Origin: Opitutus sp.
Lineage (GTDB): Bacteria; Verrucomicrobiota; Verrucomicrobiia; Opitutales; Opitutaceae
Direction of reading: 5' to 3'
NCBI GenBank assembly: GCA_024998815.1
Contig: JACEUQ010000001.1
Span: 1,116,001 to 1,180,000 of the forward strand
DNA: 64,000 nucleotides
This document shows positions 44,831-52,848 of the stretch, one piece after another. The notes beneath the pieces are model-generated. The model saw nothing but the letters and a program-made list of their open reading frames with translations, made no database searches and was not told the origin of the DNA. The position numbers and the translations under genes were made by a program. Every line of letters starts with the position of its first letter. Position 1 is the first letter of the stretch.

Positions 44831-44868
44831 AAAGGGCGACCCTTAACCGGGTCGCCCTTTGTTTTTTT
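44831..44868 (+). terminator. Rho-independent terminator after rpsO
   Basis: Perfect stem aaagggcgaccc / gggtcgcccttt with a six-base loop, then gttttttt. It begins 15 bases after the rpsO stop and should limit readthrough into pnp. Confidence 0.95.
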
Positions 44869-44891
44869 AGACAATCCGCTGAAGCCTGACC

Positions 44892-45026
44892 AACGTTCAA
44901 CATCCAACATTGAACGTCCAACATCCAAAAAGCCTGCAGCGTTGAACGTTAGAAGTTAGTCATTGGACATTGAACATTGGTCATTGGTCCTTGGTCATTG
45001 GCCCTTGGTCATTGGCCATTGGTCCT
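44892..45026. repeat. Family E simple-repeat cluster between rpsO and pnp
   Basis: A chain of slightly varied units such as caacgttcaacatccaacat, tgaacgttagaagttagtca and ttggtcattggtccttggtc. The plus frame would translate as IGHWSLVIGPWSLAIGP but is repeat, not gene. It takes most of the space between the rpsO terminator and the pnp start. Confidence 0.8.
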
Positions 45027-45120
45027 TTCCCTCCCGCCCCCTCCCCTTTCAGCCGAACCTGCCGCGTGTCGCAGGCCGGCTTTTCTATCCGCGACGCGCA
45101 ACCGAAGTACGAAATAACAC

Positions 45121-47331
45121 ATGTCCCTGAAGCAGAAACACTCCGTCACGATCGCCGAACTCGGCATCACCTTCTCCACCGGCACTTACGCCGCCCTCGC
45201 CAATGGCGCGGTCAACGTCTCCGTGGGTGAAACCAACGTCTTTGTCACCGCCTGCGTCGCGCAGTCGATGAAGCCCGGCCAGGACTTCTTCCCCCTCACC
45301 GTCGATTACCGCGAAAAGTACGCCGCTGCCGGCCGCTTTCCTGGCGGTTACTTCAAACGCGAGGGCCGTCCTTCCGAAAAGGAAATCCTCACCTCGCGCC
45401 TCTGCGACCGTCCTTGCCGCCCCCTCTTCCCCGAGGGTTTCCTCAATGAGGTCCAGATCATCGGCCAGCTCATGTCTGCCGACCAGTTGAACGAGGCCGA
45501 CATCCCCATGGTCAACGGCGCCTCCGCCGCTCTCGCCATCTCCGACATTCCCTGGAACGGGCCGATCGCCGCCGTGCGCGTCGCCGAAATCGACGGCGTG
45601 TTTGTCGCCAACCCGACCATCGAACAGATGTTCCAGTCCTCCCTCGACCTCATCTACGTGGGTAACGAGAAGGACATGCTCATGATCGAGGGTTCCGCCG
45701 ACCAGATCCCCGAGGCCCGCTTCATTGAGGCCCTCGAATTCGGTCACAACGCCATCCAGCCGATCATCCGCGGTATCCGCGAACTCGTTGCCCTCGTCGG
45801 CAAGCCCAAGGCTCACTTCGCCTTGGTTGGCGCCAGCGCCGAGGCCCGCGCCATCATCGAGCGCGTGGTGTCCACCGAGCGCATCGTCGCCGCCATCTTC
45901 GGTCACGAAAAAGCCGTCCGCTCGGCCAACGTCAAAGGCCTCAAGGCCGAAGCCCACGCCGCGCTCTCCCTCGAACTCGGCGCCGGGCGTTTCAGCGACG
46001 TGGACCTGAACGTCGTCTTCGAAGACCTCCAGTACAAAGCCTACCGCAAGGCTGTGCTCGAGCGCGGCGTGCGCGCCGATGGCCGTGATGCCAAGAGCCT
46101 GCGCCCCCTGCACTCCGAGGTCGGTATTCTCCCCCGCGTGCACGGTTCCGCTGCGTTCAAGCGTGGCGACACCCAGAGCATCGTCCTGACGACCCTCGGG
46201 CCGACCAAGGAAGCCCAAGACCTCGATGCCCTCACCGGCGGCGTGAAGTCCAAGAGCTTTATCCTTCATTATAACTTCCCTCCCTTCTCCGTGGGTGAGA
46301 CCGGCCGCTTCGGCTCCCCCGGTCGCCGCGAAGTCGGCCACGGTGCCCTCGCCGAGCGTTCTCTCGTGCCGGTGCTGCCGCCCGAGGACGTGTTCCCCTA
46401 CTCCATCCGCGTGGTCTCCGAGATCATGGCCTCCAACGGCTCGACTTCGATGGCTTCTATCTGCGGCGGCTGCTTGTCGCTGATGGACGCCGGCGTTCCC
46501 CTGATCGCCCCCGTGGCCGGCATTTCCTGCGGTCTGATGACCGAGATCGACGCCTCCGGCACGATCACCAAGTGGTCCACCATCACCGACATCCTCGGTG
46601 AGGAAGACCATTTCGGCGACATGGACTTCAAGCTCGCCGGCACCACCAAGGGCATCACCGGCTTCCAGCTCGACCTGAAGATCAACGGCCTGCCCTTCGA
46701 GATCGCCAAGGTTGCGATTCACCAGGCCCGCGAAGCCCGCGTCGAAATCCTGCGCAACATGCTCAGCGCCATCCCGGCCCCGCGCAAAGAGCTCAGCAAC
46801 TTCGCCCCCCGCATCCAGACGATCCAGATCGATCCCGAGAAGATCGGCCTGCTGATCGGGCCCGGCGGCAAAACCATCCGCCGCATCGTGGAAACCACGG
46901 GCGCGCAGATCGACATCTCCGACGACGATTCGGGCAAGGTGTTCATCTATTCGAACAACGCCGAGTCCTCCAACCGTGCACTCAAGGAAATCGACAGCCT
47001 CTGCGGCGGCGGTTCCGGCGGTGGCGGTGGTGGTGGCGGCGGCGCCCCGATCGAGAACGGCAAGATCTACACCGGCCGCGTGACCGGCGTGAAAGAGTTC
47101 GGCGCGTTCGTCGAGTGCCTGCCCGGTAAAGAAGGCCTTTGCCACATCAGCGAGCTGGCCGACTTCCGCGTGCGCCGCACCGAAGACGTGGTCAAGATGG
47201 GCGACAGCATCACGGTGAAGTGCATCGGCATCGACGAGAAGTCGGGCAAGGTACGCCTGAGCCGCAAAGCCGCCCTCAAGGACCTTGAAGGCCAAGCCCC
47301 AGTCGCCGAAGACGCGCCGGTGGTCGCCTAA
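45121..47331 (+). CDS. pnp: Polyribonucleotide nucleotidyltransferase (PNPase)
   Basis: A 736-residue PNPase: two RNase PH-like domains with a helical domain between (residues 1-550; [20 protein letters not shown] in the first, [20 protein letters not shown] and [11 protein letters not shown] in the second), then a KH domain ([13 protein letters not shown]) and an S1 domain ([20 protein letters not shown]). It degrades RNA from the 3' end by phosphorolysis, normally as a trimer with RNase E. Between KH and S1 there is a Gly-rich stretch ([13 protein letters not shown]) where other PNPases have a few ordinary residues. rpsO lies directly upstream. Confidence 0.97.
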   Translation: MSLKQKHSVTIAELGITFSTGTYAALANGAVNVSVGETNVFVTACVAQSMKPGQDFFPLTVDYREKYAAAGRFPGGYFKREGRPSEKEILTSRLCDRPCRPLFPEGFLNEVQIIGQLMSADQLNEADIPMVNGASAALAISDIPWNGPIAAVRVAEIDGVFVANPTIEQMFQSSLDLIYVGNEKDMLMIEGSADQIPEARFIEALEFGHNAIQPIIRGIRELVALVGKPKAHFALVGASAEARAIIERVVSTERIVAAIFGHEKAVRSANVKGLKAEAHAALSLELGAGRFSDVDLNVVFEDLQYKAYRKAVLERGVRADGRDAKSLRPLHSEVGILPRVHGSAAFKRGDTQSIVLTTLGPTKEAQDLDALTGGVKSKSFILHYNFPPFSVGETGRFGSPGRREVGHGALAERSLVPVLPPEDVFPYSIRVVSEIMASNGSTSMASICGGCLSLMDAGVPLIAPVAGISCGLMTEIDASGTITKWSTITDILGEEDHFGDMDFKLAGTTKGITGFQLDLKINGLPFEIAKVAIHQAREARVEILRNMLSAIPAPRKELSNFAPRIQTIQIDPEKIGLLIGPGGKTIRRIVETTGAQIDISDDDSGKVFIYSNNAESSNRALKEIDSLCGGGSGGGGGGGGGAPIENGKIYTGRVTGVKEFGAFVECLPGKEGLCHISELADFRVRRTEDVVKMGDSITVKCIGIDEKSGKVRLSRKAALKDLEGQAPVAEDAPVVA

Positions 47332-47350
47332 ACGGTTAACCGCCTCTGCG

Positions 47351-47384
47351 AAGCCGGCCCACTCATGGTGGGCCGGCTTTTTTG
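47351..47384 (+). terminator. Rho-independent terminator after pnp
   Basis: Stem agccggcccac / gtgggccggct with a four-base loop, then tttttt. It starts 19 bases past the pnp stop. Confidence 0.95.
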
Positions 47385-47434
47385 TGCATCACAACCGAGC
47401 CTTTGGGTGAAAATCGCCACTCGTAGCGCTCTGA

Positions 47435-47515
47435 GGTAGTGCGGTGCTTTAGCCCGCTGGTTTGAATGGATGTATCGTTCAATCGCCGATGCGTGCTAAA
47501 GCACCGCACCACTTT
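47435..47515. repeat. Family C inverted repeat
   Basis: Left arm gtagtgcggtgctttagccc then gctg; right arm tgcgtgctaaagcaccgcac then cact. It matches 17229-17318, with a different centre that still shares atcgccgatgcg. Confidence 0.82.
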
Positions 47516-47529
47516 CGGTTTAATCCGGA

Positions 47530-47551
47530 GCAGACTGGAAGTCTGCGCTAC
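47530..47551. repeat. Family A half element at the birA 3' end
   Basis: A single right arm, gcagactggaagtctgcgct then ac, without its partner. It lies four bases beyond the birA stop codon. Confidence 0.8.
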
Positions 47552-47554
47552 TTT

Positions 47555-48313
47555 TTAACGCACTTCGCGCATGCGATGAATGTGGTGCGCCGGAACCCGC
47601 GCTTCTGCCCCATGCGCACTGCACAGCCGCACCGCTCCCTGCGTATCGATTCCACGGAAAAAACCGCCGGTGACCGACAACGCCACCCCGCCAGCCGGCT
47701 CCAAAACCACCTGCCGCGCTTCACCCCAGCAGCGGTCCAACACCGGGGCCAAGCCCGCCAAGCGGCGCCGCGCAAACATCCGCTGCGCCAGCCGAATCGC
47801 CCTTAACAAAGCAGCAACGAGTTCAGCCGGTTCCGGCACGGCCCCCACGCCCAGATAATCCGCCAAGCGCCCCGCCACGCCCTGCAACGTGGGATCACTC
47901 ACCCAGGGACGATTGGTGACATTGAGCCCCACGCCGACCAACAGCGTGCGCGGCCCACCCTGCTCCACCAAAATTCCGCCCACTTTGGCCCAGCCCACCA
48001 TCAGGTCGTTGGGCCAACGCAAACGCACGTCGGTCACCCCGACCCGCCGCAGCGTCACACACAGCGCCCAGCCCACCGCGAGGGCAAAACCCCGCGACGC
48101 GAGGGCATCGCCGTCGTAGGGCAACACGGCGGTCAAATACAGCCCGCCTGGATCGGAAACAAAGGTGCGCTCCGCTTGGCCGCGTCCGGCGGTTTGTTCC
48201 TCGGCCCAGACCGCTGACCACGCGGATAACTCCCGCGCCAGCGACTGGGTTGACCCCACTGTTGCGTGGTGAGTGACCGACCAAACCGGACAGAGAGAGG
48301 ACTTCGGCTGCAT
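47555..48313 (-). CDS. birA: Biotin-[acetyl-CoA-carboxylase] ligase, catalytic domain only
   Basis: A 252-residue biotin protein ligase. The adenylation loop is TAGRGQAERTFVSDPGGLYL, followed by RWPNDLMVGWAKVGGILVE and VGVGLNVTN, then the small C-terminal domain. There is no N-terminal helix-turn-helix, so unlike E. coli BirA it should not act as a repressor. It attaches biotin to the lysine of carrier proteins, of which one (the 1.3S-like protein) is encoded just upstream on the same strand. A terminator separates it from that operon, so expression is probably independent. Some residues of the GRGRxGR motif differ (GRGQAER). Confidence 0.92.
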   Translation of the reverse strand: MQPKSSLCPVWSVTHHATVGSTQSLARELSAWSAVWAEEQTAGRGQAERTFVSDPGGLYLTAVLPYDGDALASRGFALAVGWALCVTLRRVGVTDVRLRWPNDLMVGWAKVGGILVEQGGPRTLLVGVGLNVTNRPWVSDPTLQGVAGRLADYLGVGAVPEPAELVAALLRAIRLAQRMFARRRLAGLAPVLDRCWGEARQVVLEPAGGVALSVTGGFFRGIDTQGAVRLCSAHGAEARVPAHHIHRMREVR

Positions 48314-48323
48314 TTAAGGAGCC

Positions 48324-48357
48324 AAAAAAAAACCGGCCGCGATTGCGAGGCCGGCTT
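48324..48357 (-). terminator. Rho-independent terminator ending the transcarboxylase operon
   Basis: On the minus strand AAGCCGGCC / GCGGCCGGTT closes a short loop and is followed by eight T. It lies six bases past the stop of the OadG-like gene and ahead of birA. Confidence 0.85.
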
Positions 48358-48362
48358 TGGCT

Positions 48363-48827
48363 TTAGCGGATTTGGTGGGAGGCAAAGATCTGCCGCCGAC
48401 CTTCGTGGGCCCAATCGTGGCCGGCCACCGGTACGATGGCGTGGATGCGATAGGCGTCACGCAGGGTTAACTGCACGGCTGCGGCGATCACGGCGACCAG
48501 CTCGGGCGGCAGGTCGGTGATGGGCGCTGGCGCCGGGGCTACGGGGGCAATCGGGGCGGGAACTGCTGGCGCAGGAGCGGCCACCGGGACGACCGGTGCC
48601 GCAGGCTGCACCTTGGCTGCGGCTGCCGTGGCTGCGGCCGAGGCCGCGGCTACGATCGCCGCCCGCTTGAAATAAACCCCTAACACCGCGATCGCCGCCC
48701 AAGTAAGGCCCAGGGCGATGAACACGAATGCCAGTCCGTCTAACTGGAAGACGACCGAATCACCGAATCGTAGGGTGGCCGAAATCGTCTTCTGTTCGGC
48801 GACTTCGGCGAGGAGGAGGGAGTACAT
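48363..48827 (-). CDS. OadG-like small membrane subunit of a biotin-dependent decarboxylase
   Basis: A 154-residue protein with one membrane helix (LAFVFIALGLTWAAIAVLGV, then YFKRAA), a long Ala/Pro linker (PAAPVVPVAAPAPAVPAPIA) and a C-terminal part ITDLPPELVAVIAAAVQLTL, the layout of the OadG/MmdD gamma/delta subunits of sodium-pumping decarboxylases. In those enzymes this chain ties the carboxyltransferase to the membrane beta subunit. No beta subunit (OadB/MmdB) gene is in the window, so whether a sodium pump is formed here is open. It is the last gene of the operon, 47 bp after the biotin carrier. Family assignment is good; role is uncertain. Confidence 0.8.
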   Translation of the reverse strand: MYSLLLAEVAEQKTISATLRFGDSVVFQLDGLAFVFIALGLTWAAIAVLGVYFKRAAIVAAASAAATAAAAKVQPAAPVVPVAAPAPAVPAPIAPVAPAPAPITDLPPELVAVIAAAVQLTLRDAYRIHAIVPVAGHDWAHEGRRQIFASHQIR

Positions 48828-48874
48828 GATGAGTGGTGGATTAAGGCTTCACACAAAGGAGTGAATCAGCCGAC

Positions 48875-49261
48875 TCACTCCAAGGTAACCAATGCGGCGC
48901 CTTCCTCGACCCCATCGCCAGCGTTCACCAAAATGGCGGACACTTTACCGGCCTTGGGCGCATACACGAAGGTGTTCATCTTCATCGCTTCCAAGGTCAC
49001 CAGCTGGGTGCCCTCGGTTACGGTCTGGCCGACTTGGACGTCGACCGAAACCACCTTGCCCGAGAGCGGGCTCGGCACCGAACCCGCCCCGCCGGCAGCC
49101 GGTGCAGCGGCAGCGGGACGCGCGGCGGCCACCGGGGCTGACACCGACGCTGAGGTGATCACCGGTGCCGAATAAACGGGCACGGCGGATACGGGTGCAT
49201 CGAGCATCTCAACGGAGACCTCGAAGGTTTTTCCATCCACGGTTACGCGGAGCTTTTTCAT
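48875..49261 (-). CDS. Biotin carboxyl carrier protein, transcarboxylase 1.3S type
   Basis: A 128-residue carrier. The N-terminus MKKLRVTVDGKTFEVSVEML, a flexible Ala/Pro linker (about 30-58) and the biotinyl domain with EAMKMNT (biotinylated lysine K94) match the 1.3S subunit of Propionibacterium transcarboxylase in length and order; MmdC and OadA tails are related. It carries the CO2 unit on biotin between the 12S and 5S sites. It lies 178 bp after the 12S-like gene (space filled by family A repeats) and 47 bp before the OadG-like gene. birA downstream can modify it. Confidence 0.9.
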   Translation of the reverse strand: MKKLRVTVDGKTFEVSVEMLDAPVSAVPVYSAPVITSASVSAPVAAARPAAAAPAAGGAGSVPSPLSGKVVSVDVQVGQTVTEGTQLVTLEAMKMNTFVYAPKAGKVSAILVNAGDGVEEGAALVTLE

Positions 49262-49319
49262 AAATTAGGTAAGTAAAAAATCAGGTTAGGGTCGTATTTT
49301 GGCGGATGCGTGGCGGAAA

Positions 49320-49408
49320 AGTAGCGCAGACTTCCAGTCTGCTCGGAGTAAATAAGCAGACTGGAAGTCTGCGCTACTCACAATCAGCAGGCTGGAAGCC
49401 TGCGCTAC
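49320..49408. repeat. Family A element with an extra arm, inside the operon
   Basis: One left arm (gtagcgcagacttccagtct then gctc, 49321-49344), one right arm (49354-49377) and a further variant right arm gcaggctggaagcctgcgct (49386-49408). It fills most of the spacer between the 12S-like and 1.3S-like genes. Confidence 0.88.
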
Positions 49409-49439
49409 GCCGGTACGCGAGCGGATATAGTTTAACCAT

Positions 49440-50993
49440 TTAGAGCGGGATGTTGCCGTGCTTCTTAGGCGGACGAGTCTCACGCTTCGACAAGGTATTA
49501 CGCAGGGCCATGCCGACAACGGCACGGGTCTGGGCGGGCTCGATCACGTCGGTGATCATGCCTTTGCGCGCGGCGGCGAACGGCGAGGAGAACTTGGCAC
49601 GGTACTCGGCGGCGAGTTCGGCCTCCTTGGCCTTCGGGTCGGCGGCGGCGGCGATCTCACGCTTGAACAGCACCTTGACGGCACCATCGGCACCCATGAC
49701 GGCGATTTCGGCCGTGGGCCAAGCATAGACGGCATCGGCACGCATGTCGCTGCTGCACATGGCGAGGTACGCACCACCGTAGGCTTTGCGCATGATCACC
49801 GTGATCTTCGGCACAGTGGCGGAGGCGTAAGCGAACAGCATCTTGGCACCGTGACGAATGATACCGCCGCGCTCCTGGGCCAGACCGGGCATGAAACCGG
49901 GGATGTCCACCAAGGTGACCAACGGAATACTGTAAACGTTGCAGGTACGGATGAAGCGCGCGGCTTTGTCGGAGGAGTCGATGTCGAGCGTACCGGCTTT
50001 GACGCAGGGCTGGTTGGCGACGATGCCGCAAACGATGCCGTGGATGCGGGCGAACCCGATCACGATGTTCTTGGCCCAATCGCGCTGCACTTCGAGGAAA
50101 TCGCCGTCGTCGACCAGGCGATTGATGACCGTCAAGACGTCGAACGGCGCTTTGGAATCGGCCGGAACCAGCTCGTTAAACACCAGATCGGGGGAGAGTT
50201 CGAGCTCGGCGGTGACCTTGTGCAGGGGATCGCCAGCGTTGTTGTTGGGCAAAAAGGAGAGCAACTTACGCGACAGCTCCAGGGCGTGCGCATCGGTCTC
50301 GGCGACAAAGTGAATGTTGCCGTTGACCGAGGCGTGCACGGCAGCGCTGCCGACCTCGTCCATGGTGACGGTCTGGCCGGTGGCGGACTTGATCACATCC
50401 GGGCCGCAAATAAACATCTGGGCGTTGGTCTTCGTCATGATGATGAAGTCCGTGAGCGCAGGGCTGTAGGCGGCACCACCAGCGCACGGGCCGGCAATGA
50501 TCGAGATCTGGGGCACCAAGCCGGAAGCGAGCACGTTGTGGAAAAACACCTGGCCATAACCGGAGAGCGAATCATCGCCTTCCTGAATACGTGCGCCACC
50601 CGAGTCGTTGATGCCAAGGATGGGCATACCGACCTTCATTGCGTAATCCATCAGGTCGCAGATTTTCTTGGCGTGAATACGCCCAAGCGAACCACCGCAA
50701 ACGGTGAAGTCCTGGCTGAAGGCGGCCACCGGGCGGCCGGCCACATAGCCCACACCGGTAATGACGCCGTCACCGGGGAAGGACTTATCCTCCAGGCCGA
50801 AGTCGTGACAGTCGTGATCAACGTGCATGCCCCACTCCATAAAAGTGTTGGCATCGAAGAGCGCGAGCAGGCGCTCGCGAGCGCCCATCAGCCCCTTGGC
50901 GTGGCGGGCTTCGAGTTTGTCGAGTCCGCCCGCTTCGTTGGCGATGCGGCGCTTTTCAGCGAGTTGGGTGAGGAAATGGGGAGCAATGGCCAT
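49440..50993 (-). CDS. Acyl-CoA carboxyltransferase, transcarboxylase 12S / MmdA type
   Basis: A 517-residue carboxyltransferase of the propionyl-CoA carboxylase beta / MmdA / 12S family. Two crotonase-like halves carry the oxyanion segments IAGPCAGGAAYSPALTDFI and PGFMPGLAQERGGIIRHGAK. The close of the protein, RPPKKHGNIPL, matches that of the propionibacterial 12S chain (RPAKKHGNFPC). It moves the carboxyl group from methylmalonyl-CoA to the biotin of the 1.3S chain. ATG at 50993 begins MAIAPHFLTQLAEKRRI; the upstream reading to 51122 overlaps the epimerase gene. Next to the 5S- and 1.3S-like genes this favours transcarboxylase over a sole decarboxylase, though MmdA is a close alternative. 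Confidence 0.9.
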   Translation of the reverse strand: MAIAPHFLTQLAEKRRIANEAGGLDKLEARHAKGLMGARERLLALFDANTFMEWGMHVDHDCHDFGLEDKSFPGDGVITGVGYVAGRPVAAFSQDFTVCGGSLGRIHAKKICDLMDYAMKVGMPILGINDSGGARIQEGDDSLSGYGQVFFHNVLASGLVPQISIIAGPCAGGAAYSPALTDFIIMTKTNAQMFICGPDVIKSATGQTVTMDEVGSAAVHASVNGNIHFVAETDAHALELSRKLLSFLPNNNAGDPLHKVTAELELSPDLVFNELVPADSKAPFDVLTVINRLVDDGDFLEVQRDWAKNIVIGFARIHGIVCGIVANQPCVKAGTLDIDSSDKAARFIRTCNVYSIPLVTLVDIPGFMPGLAQERGGIIRHGAKMLFAYASATVPKITVIMRKAYGGAYLAMCSSDMRADAVYAWPTAEIAVMGADGAVKVLFKREIAAAADPKAKEAELAAEYRAKFSSPFAAARKGMITDVIEPAQTRAVVGMALRNTLSKRETRPPKKHGNIPL

Positions 50994-51015
50994 GGTCGTG
51001 TTTCTCCAAAAAAGG

Positions 51016-51438
51016 TTAGTGAGCGGCTTCGGCGCCGGGCTTAACGGCGCAGAACTCGGTGAGCACTCCGCGGGTGGACTTGGGGTGCAGGAAGGCGACC
51101 AGTTTGCCCGCTGCGCCTTCAAAAGGTTCGGCGTGGATCAGGCGCACGCCGGTGTCGGCGGCCTGCTTGAGCTGGGCGGCGATGTCATCGGTGCGGAAGG
51201 CGATGTGGTGAATGCCCTCGCCTTTTTCCGCGATGAACTTGGCGATCGGGCTCTCGGGCGAGGTCGGCTCCAGCAACTCAATGTGCACGCCACCCGCGTC
51301 AAAAAACGCGGTGCGCACGCGCTGGGAGGCGACTTCCTCGCGACCTAAGCAGGTCAGGCCGAAGGATTTTTCGTAGAGCGGAATCGCTTCGTCGAGCGAA
51401 CGGACTGCGATGCCGAGATGGTCGATGGATTGGATCAT
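51016..51438 (-). CDS. mce: Methylmalonyl-CoA epimerase
   Basis: A 140-residue glyoxalase-fold (VOC) protein. The metal ligands expected are in IDHLGIAV (His), GVHIELLEP, GIHHIAFR (His) and LTEFCAV (Glu). The KGEGIHHIAFRTDDI segment is characteristic for methylmalonyl-CoA epimerases. It interconverts the (R)- and (S)-forms, needed since the mutase makes R and the 12S chain uses S. ATG at 51438 starts MIQSIDHLGIAV. It lies 22 bp before the 12S-like gene and 94 bp after meaB on the same strand. Confidence 0.93.
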   Translation of the reverse strand: MIQSIDHLGIAVRSLDEAIPLYEKSFGLTCLGREEVASQRVRTAFFDAGGVHIELLEPTSPESPIAKFIAEKGEGIHHIAFRTDDIAAQLKQAADTGVRLIHAEPFEGAAGKLVAFLHPKSTRGVLTEFCAVKPGAEAAH

Positions 51439-51532
51439 GGGAGGGAAAATGTTGAGTGGCGGCACTACTTTAACGAAATCACGGAAATTGACTGCGCGCA
51501 TCTTGTCCTGCTGTGCGCATGCAGGGATTTTT

Positions 51533-52639
51533 TTACGCGCTAAAGCCGGCGGCGGCCAACAAACGCCGGGCTCCCTCCGGCGCGGGCAACTCGCCCGAAC
51601 GCACTTGGGCATCGATCTCGGCGTGCAGGGGAAGGTGGCCGATTTTCTGCTCATAAGCCTCGCGCAGTCCCTCGGTAATCAGGGACTCGAGCCAGGCCTG
51701 CGCCTGGTCACGACGGCGGGCTTTAAAATCACCATAAGCACGGGCTTGGTTAAAAAACGCCTCCACGGTGGACCAGGTTTCGGCGATGCCTGCGCCCGTC
51801 ATCGCTGAGCACGTTAAAACCTGCGGCTGCCACTGTCCGTCGGGCACTGCCAAGTAGTGCAGCGCCCGGCCGAACTCCATGCGCGCGGCCTCGGCGCGCG
51901 TCAGGTTGTCGCCGTCGGCTTTGTTCACCACGAGGATGTCGGCCAGCTCGATGATGCCTTTTTTGATACCCTGCAATTCGTCGCCCGCGCCGGCGATCAT
52001 CAGCACCATAAAACAGTCGACCATGCCGCGCACCAGCACCTCGCTCTGCCCCACCCCGACCGTCTCCACAATCACCACATCGAAGCCGGCCGCCTCACAC
52101 AGCACGATTGATTCACGCGTGCGGCGGGCAACCCCTCCAAGCTCACATTCGCTGGGCGAGGGGCGGATAAACGCAGTTGCACACCGCGAGAGTTTTTCCA
52201 TGCGCGTCTTGTCGCCCAAAATACTGCCATGGGTGATCGGACTGCTGGGGTCGACGGAGAGCACCGCCAAGCGTAAGCCCGACTCGCATAAGCGCACGCC
52301 GAGCGCATCAATAAACGTGCTTTTTCCCGCGCCCGGTGCACCGGTGATTCCGACCCGCATCGCCCCGCCCGCCAAGGGCGTCAGTATCTTCAAAAGCTCG
52401 TCGGCCAACACGCGGTGGGCGGCTGCATGGCTCTCGATGAGCGTGATGCCGCGCGCCAACGCCCCGCGGTCGCCCGCACGAATCGCGGCGGCCAACACCT
52501 CCGGCTTATCCACGGGGCGGCGGCGAAGCGGGGTGGACAGCGGCGCGGGCATGACCTGGCCGGCTACGACATGCGTCGTAAATTCCCGGCCGGCATCAGG
52601 CGGCACCCAATCAGGGCGGCAATCTTGTGGGTTCATCAC
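51533..52639 (-). CDS. meaB: MeaB/ArgK-type GTPase, methylmalonyl-CoA mutase chaperone
   Basis: A 368-residue G3E-family P-loop GTPase. Walker A is GAPGAGKST (100-108), followed by SVDPSSP, the VETVGVGQSE switch region, and the NKADGDN base-specificity motif. C-terminal helices form the dimer arm. MeaB gates loading of adenosylcobalamin into the mutase and protects it from inactivation. The first codon is Met at 52639 or 52636. It follows mutB by 209 bp containing a family A array, and precedes the epimerase gene. Confidence 0.94.
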   Translation of the reverse strand: MMNPQDCRPDWVPPDAGREFTTHVVAGQVMPAPLSTPLRRRPVDKPEVLAAAIRAGDRGALARGITLIESHAAAHRVLADELLKILTPLAGGAMRVGITGAPGAGKSTFIDALGVRLCESGLRLAVLSVDPSSPITHGSILGDKTRMEKLSRCATAFIRPSPSECELGGVARRTRESIVLCEAAGFDVVIVETVGVGQSEVLVRGMVDCFMVLMIAGAGDELQGIKKGIIELADILVVNKADGDNLTRAEAARMEFGRALHYLAVPDGQWQPQVLTCSAMTGAGIAETWSTVEAFFNQARAYGDFKARRRDQAQAWLESLITEGLREAYEQKIGHLPLHAEIDAQVRSGELPAPEGARRLLAAAGFSA

Positions 52640-52680
52640 AACGCTTAAGCGGTTTTTAAGGGTGAGCCGTAGCCGAAAAA

Positions 52681-52802
52681 GTAGCGCAGACTTCCAGTCT
52701 GCTCCGAAAAAAAACCAGCAGGCTGGAAGCCTGCGCTACGTCAGAACAGCAGGCTGGAAGCCTGCGCTACGTCAGAACAGCAGGCTGGAAGCCTGCGCTA
52801 CT
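52681..52802. repeat. Family A array: one left arm and three tandem right arms
   Basis: A left arm (gtagcgcagacttccagtct then gctcc) is followed by three right arms starting at 52717, 52748 and 52779, each agcaggctggaagcctgcgc then tac, with a 31-base period and gtcagaac joining them. It lies between mutB and meaB, inside the operon. Confidence 0.9.
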
Positions 52803-52848
52803 TTTTCGCTACTTCAGGCAAATATCGGCATGGATGATTTCCGTCCGC

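Noticed and set aside
44970-45230. Small gene starting MNIGHWSLVIGPWSLAIGP
   Set aside because: This is the translation of family E simple repeats and runs into the pnp start region in another frame.
45085-47295. Minus-strand open frame of 736 codons opposite pnp
   Set aside because: Antisense shadow of PNPase with low-complexity Gly/Glu/Asp/Leu composition and no recognisable domain.
52717-52802. Possible CRISPR array
   Set aside because: The three 31-base units are direct tandem copies with no unique spacers, and they match the family A palindrome seen elsewhere; no cas genes are present.
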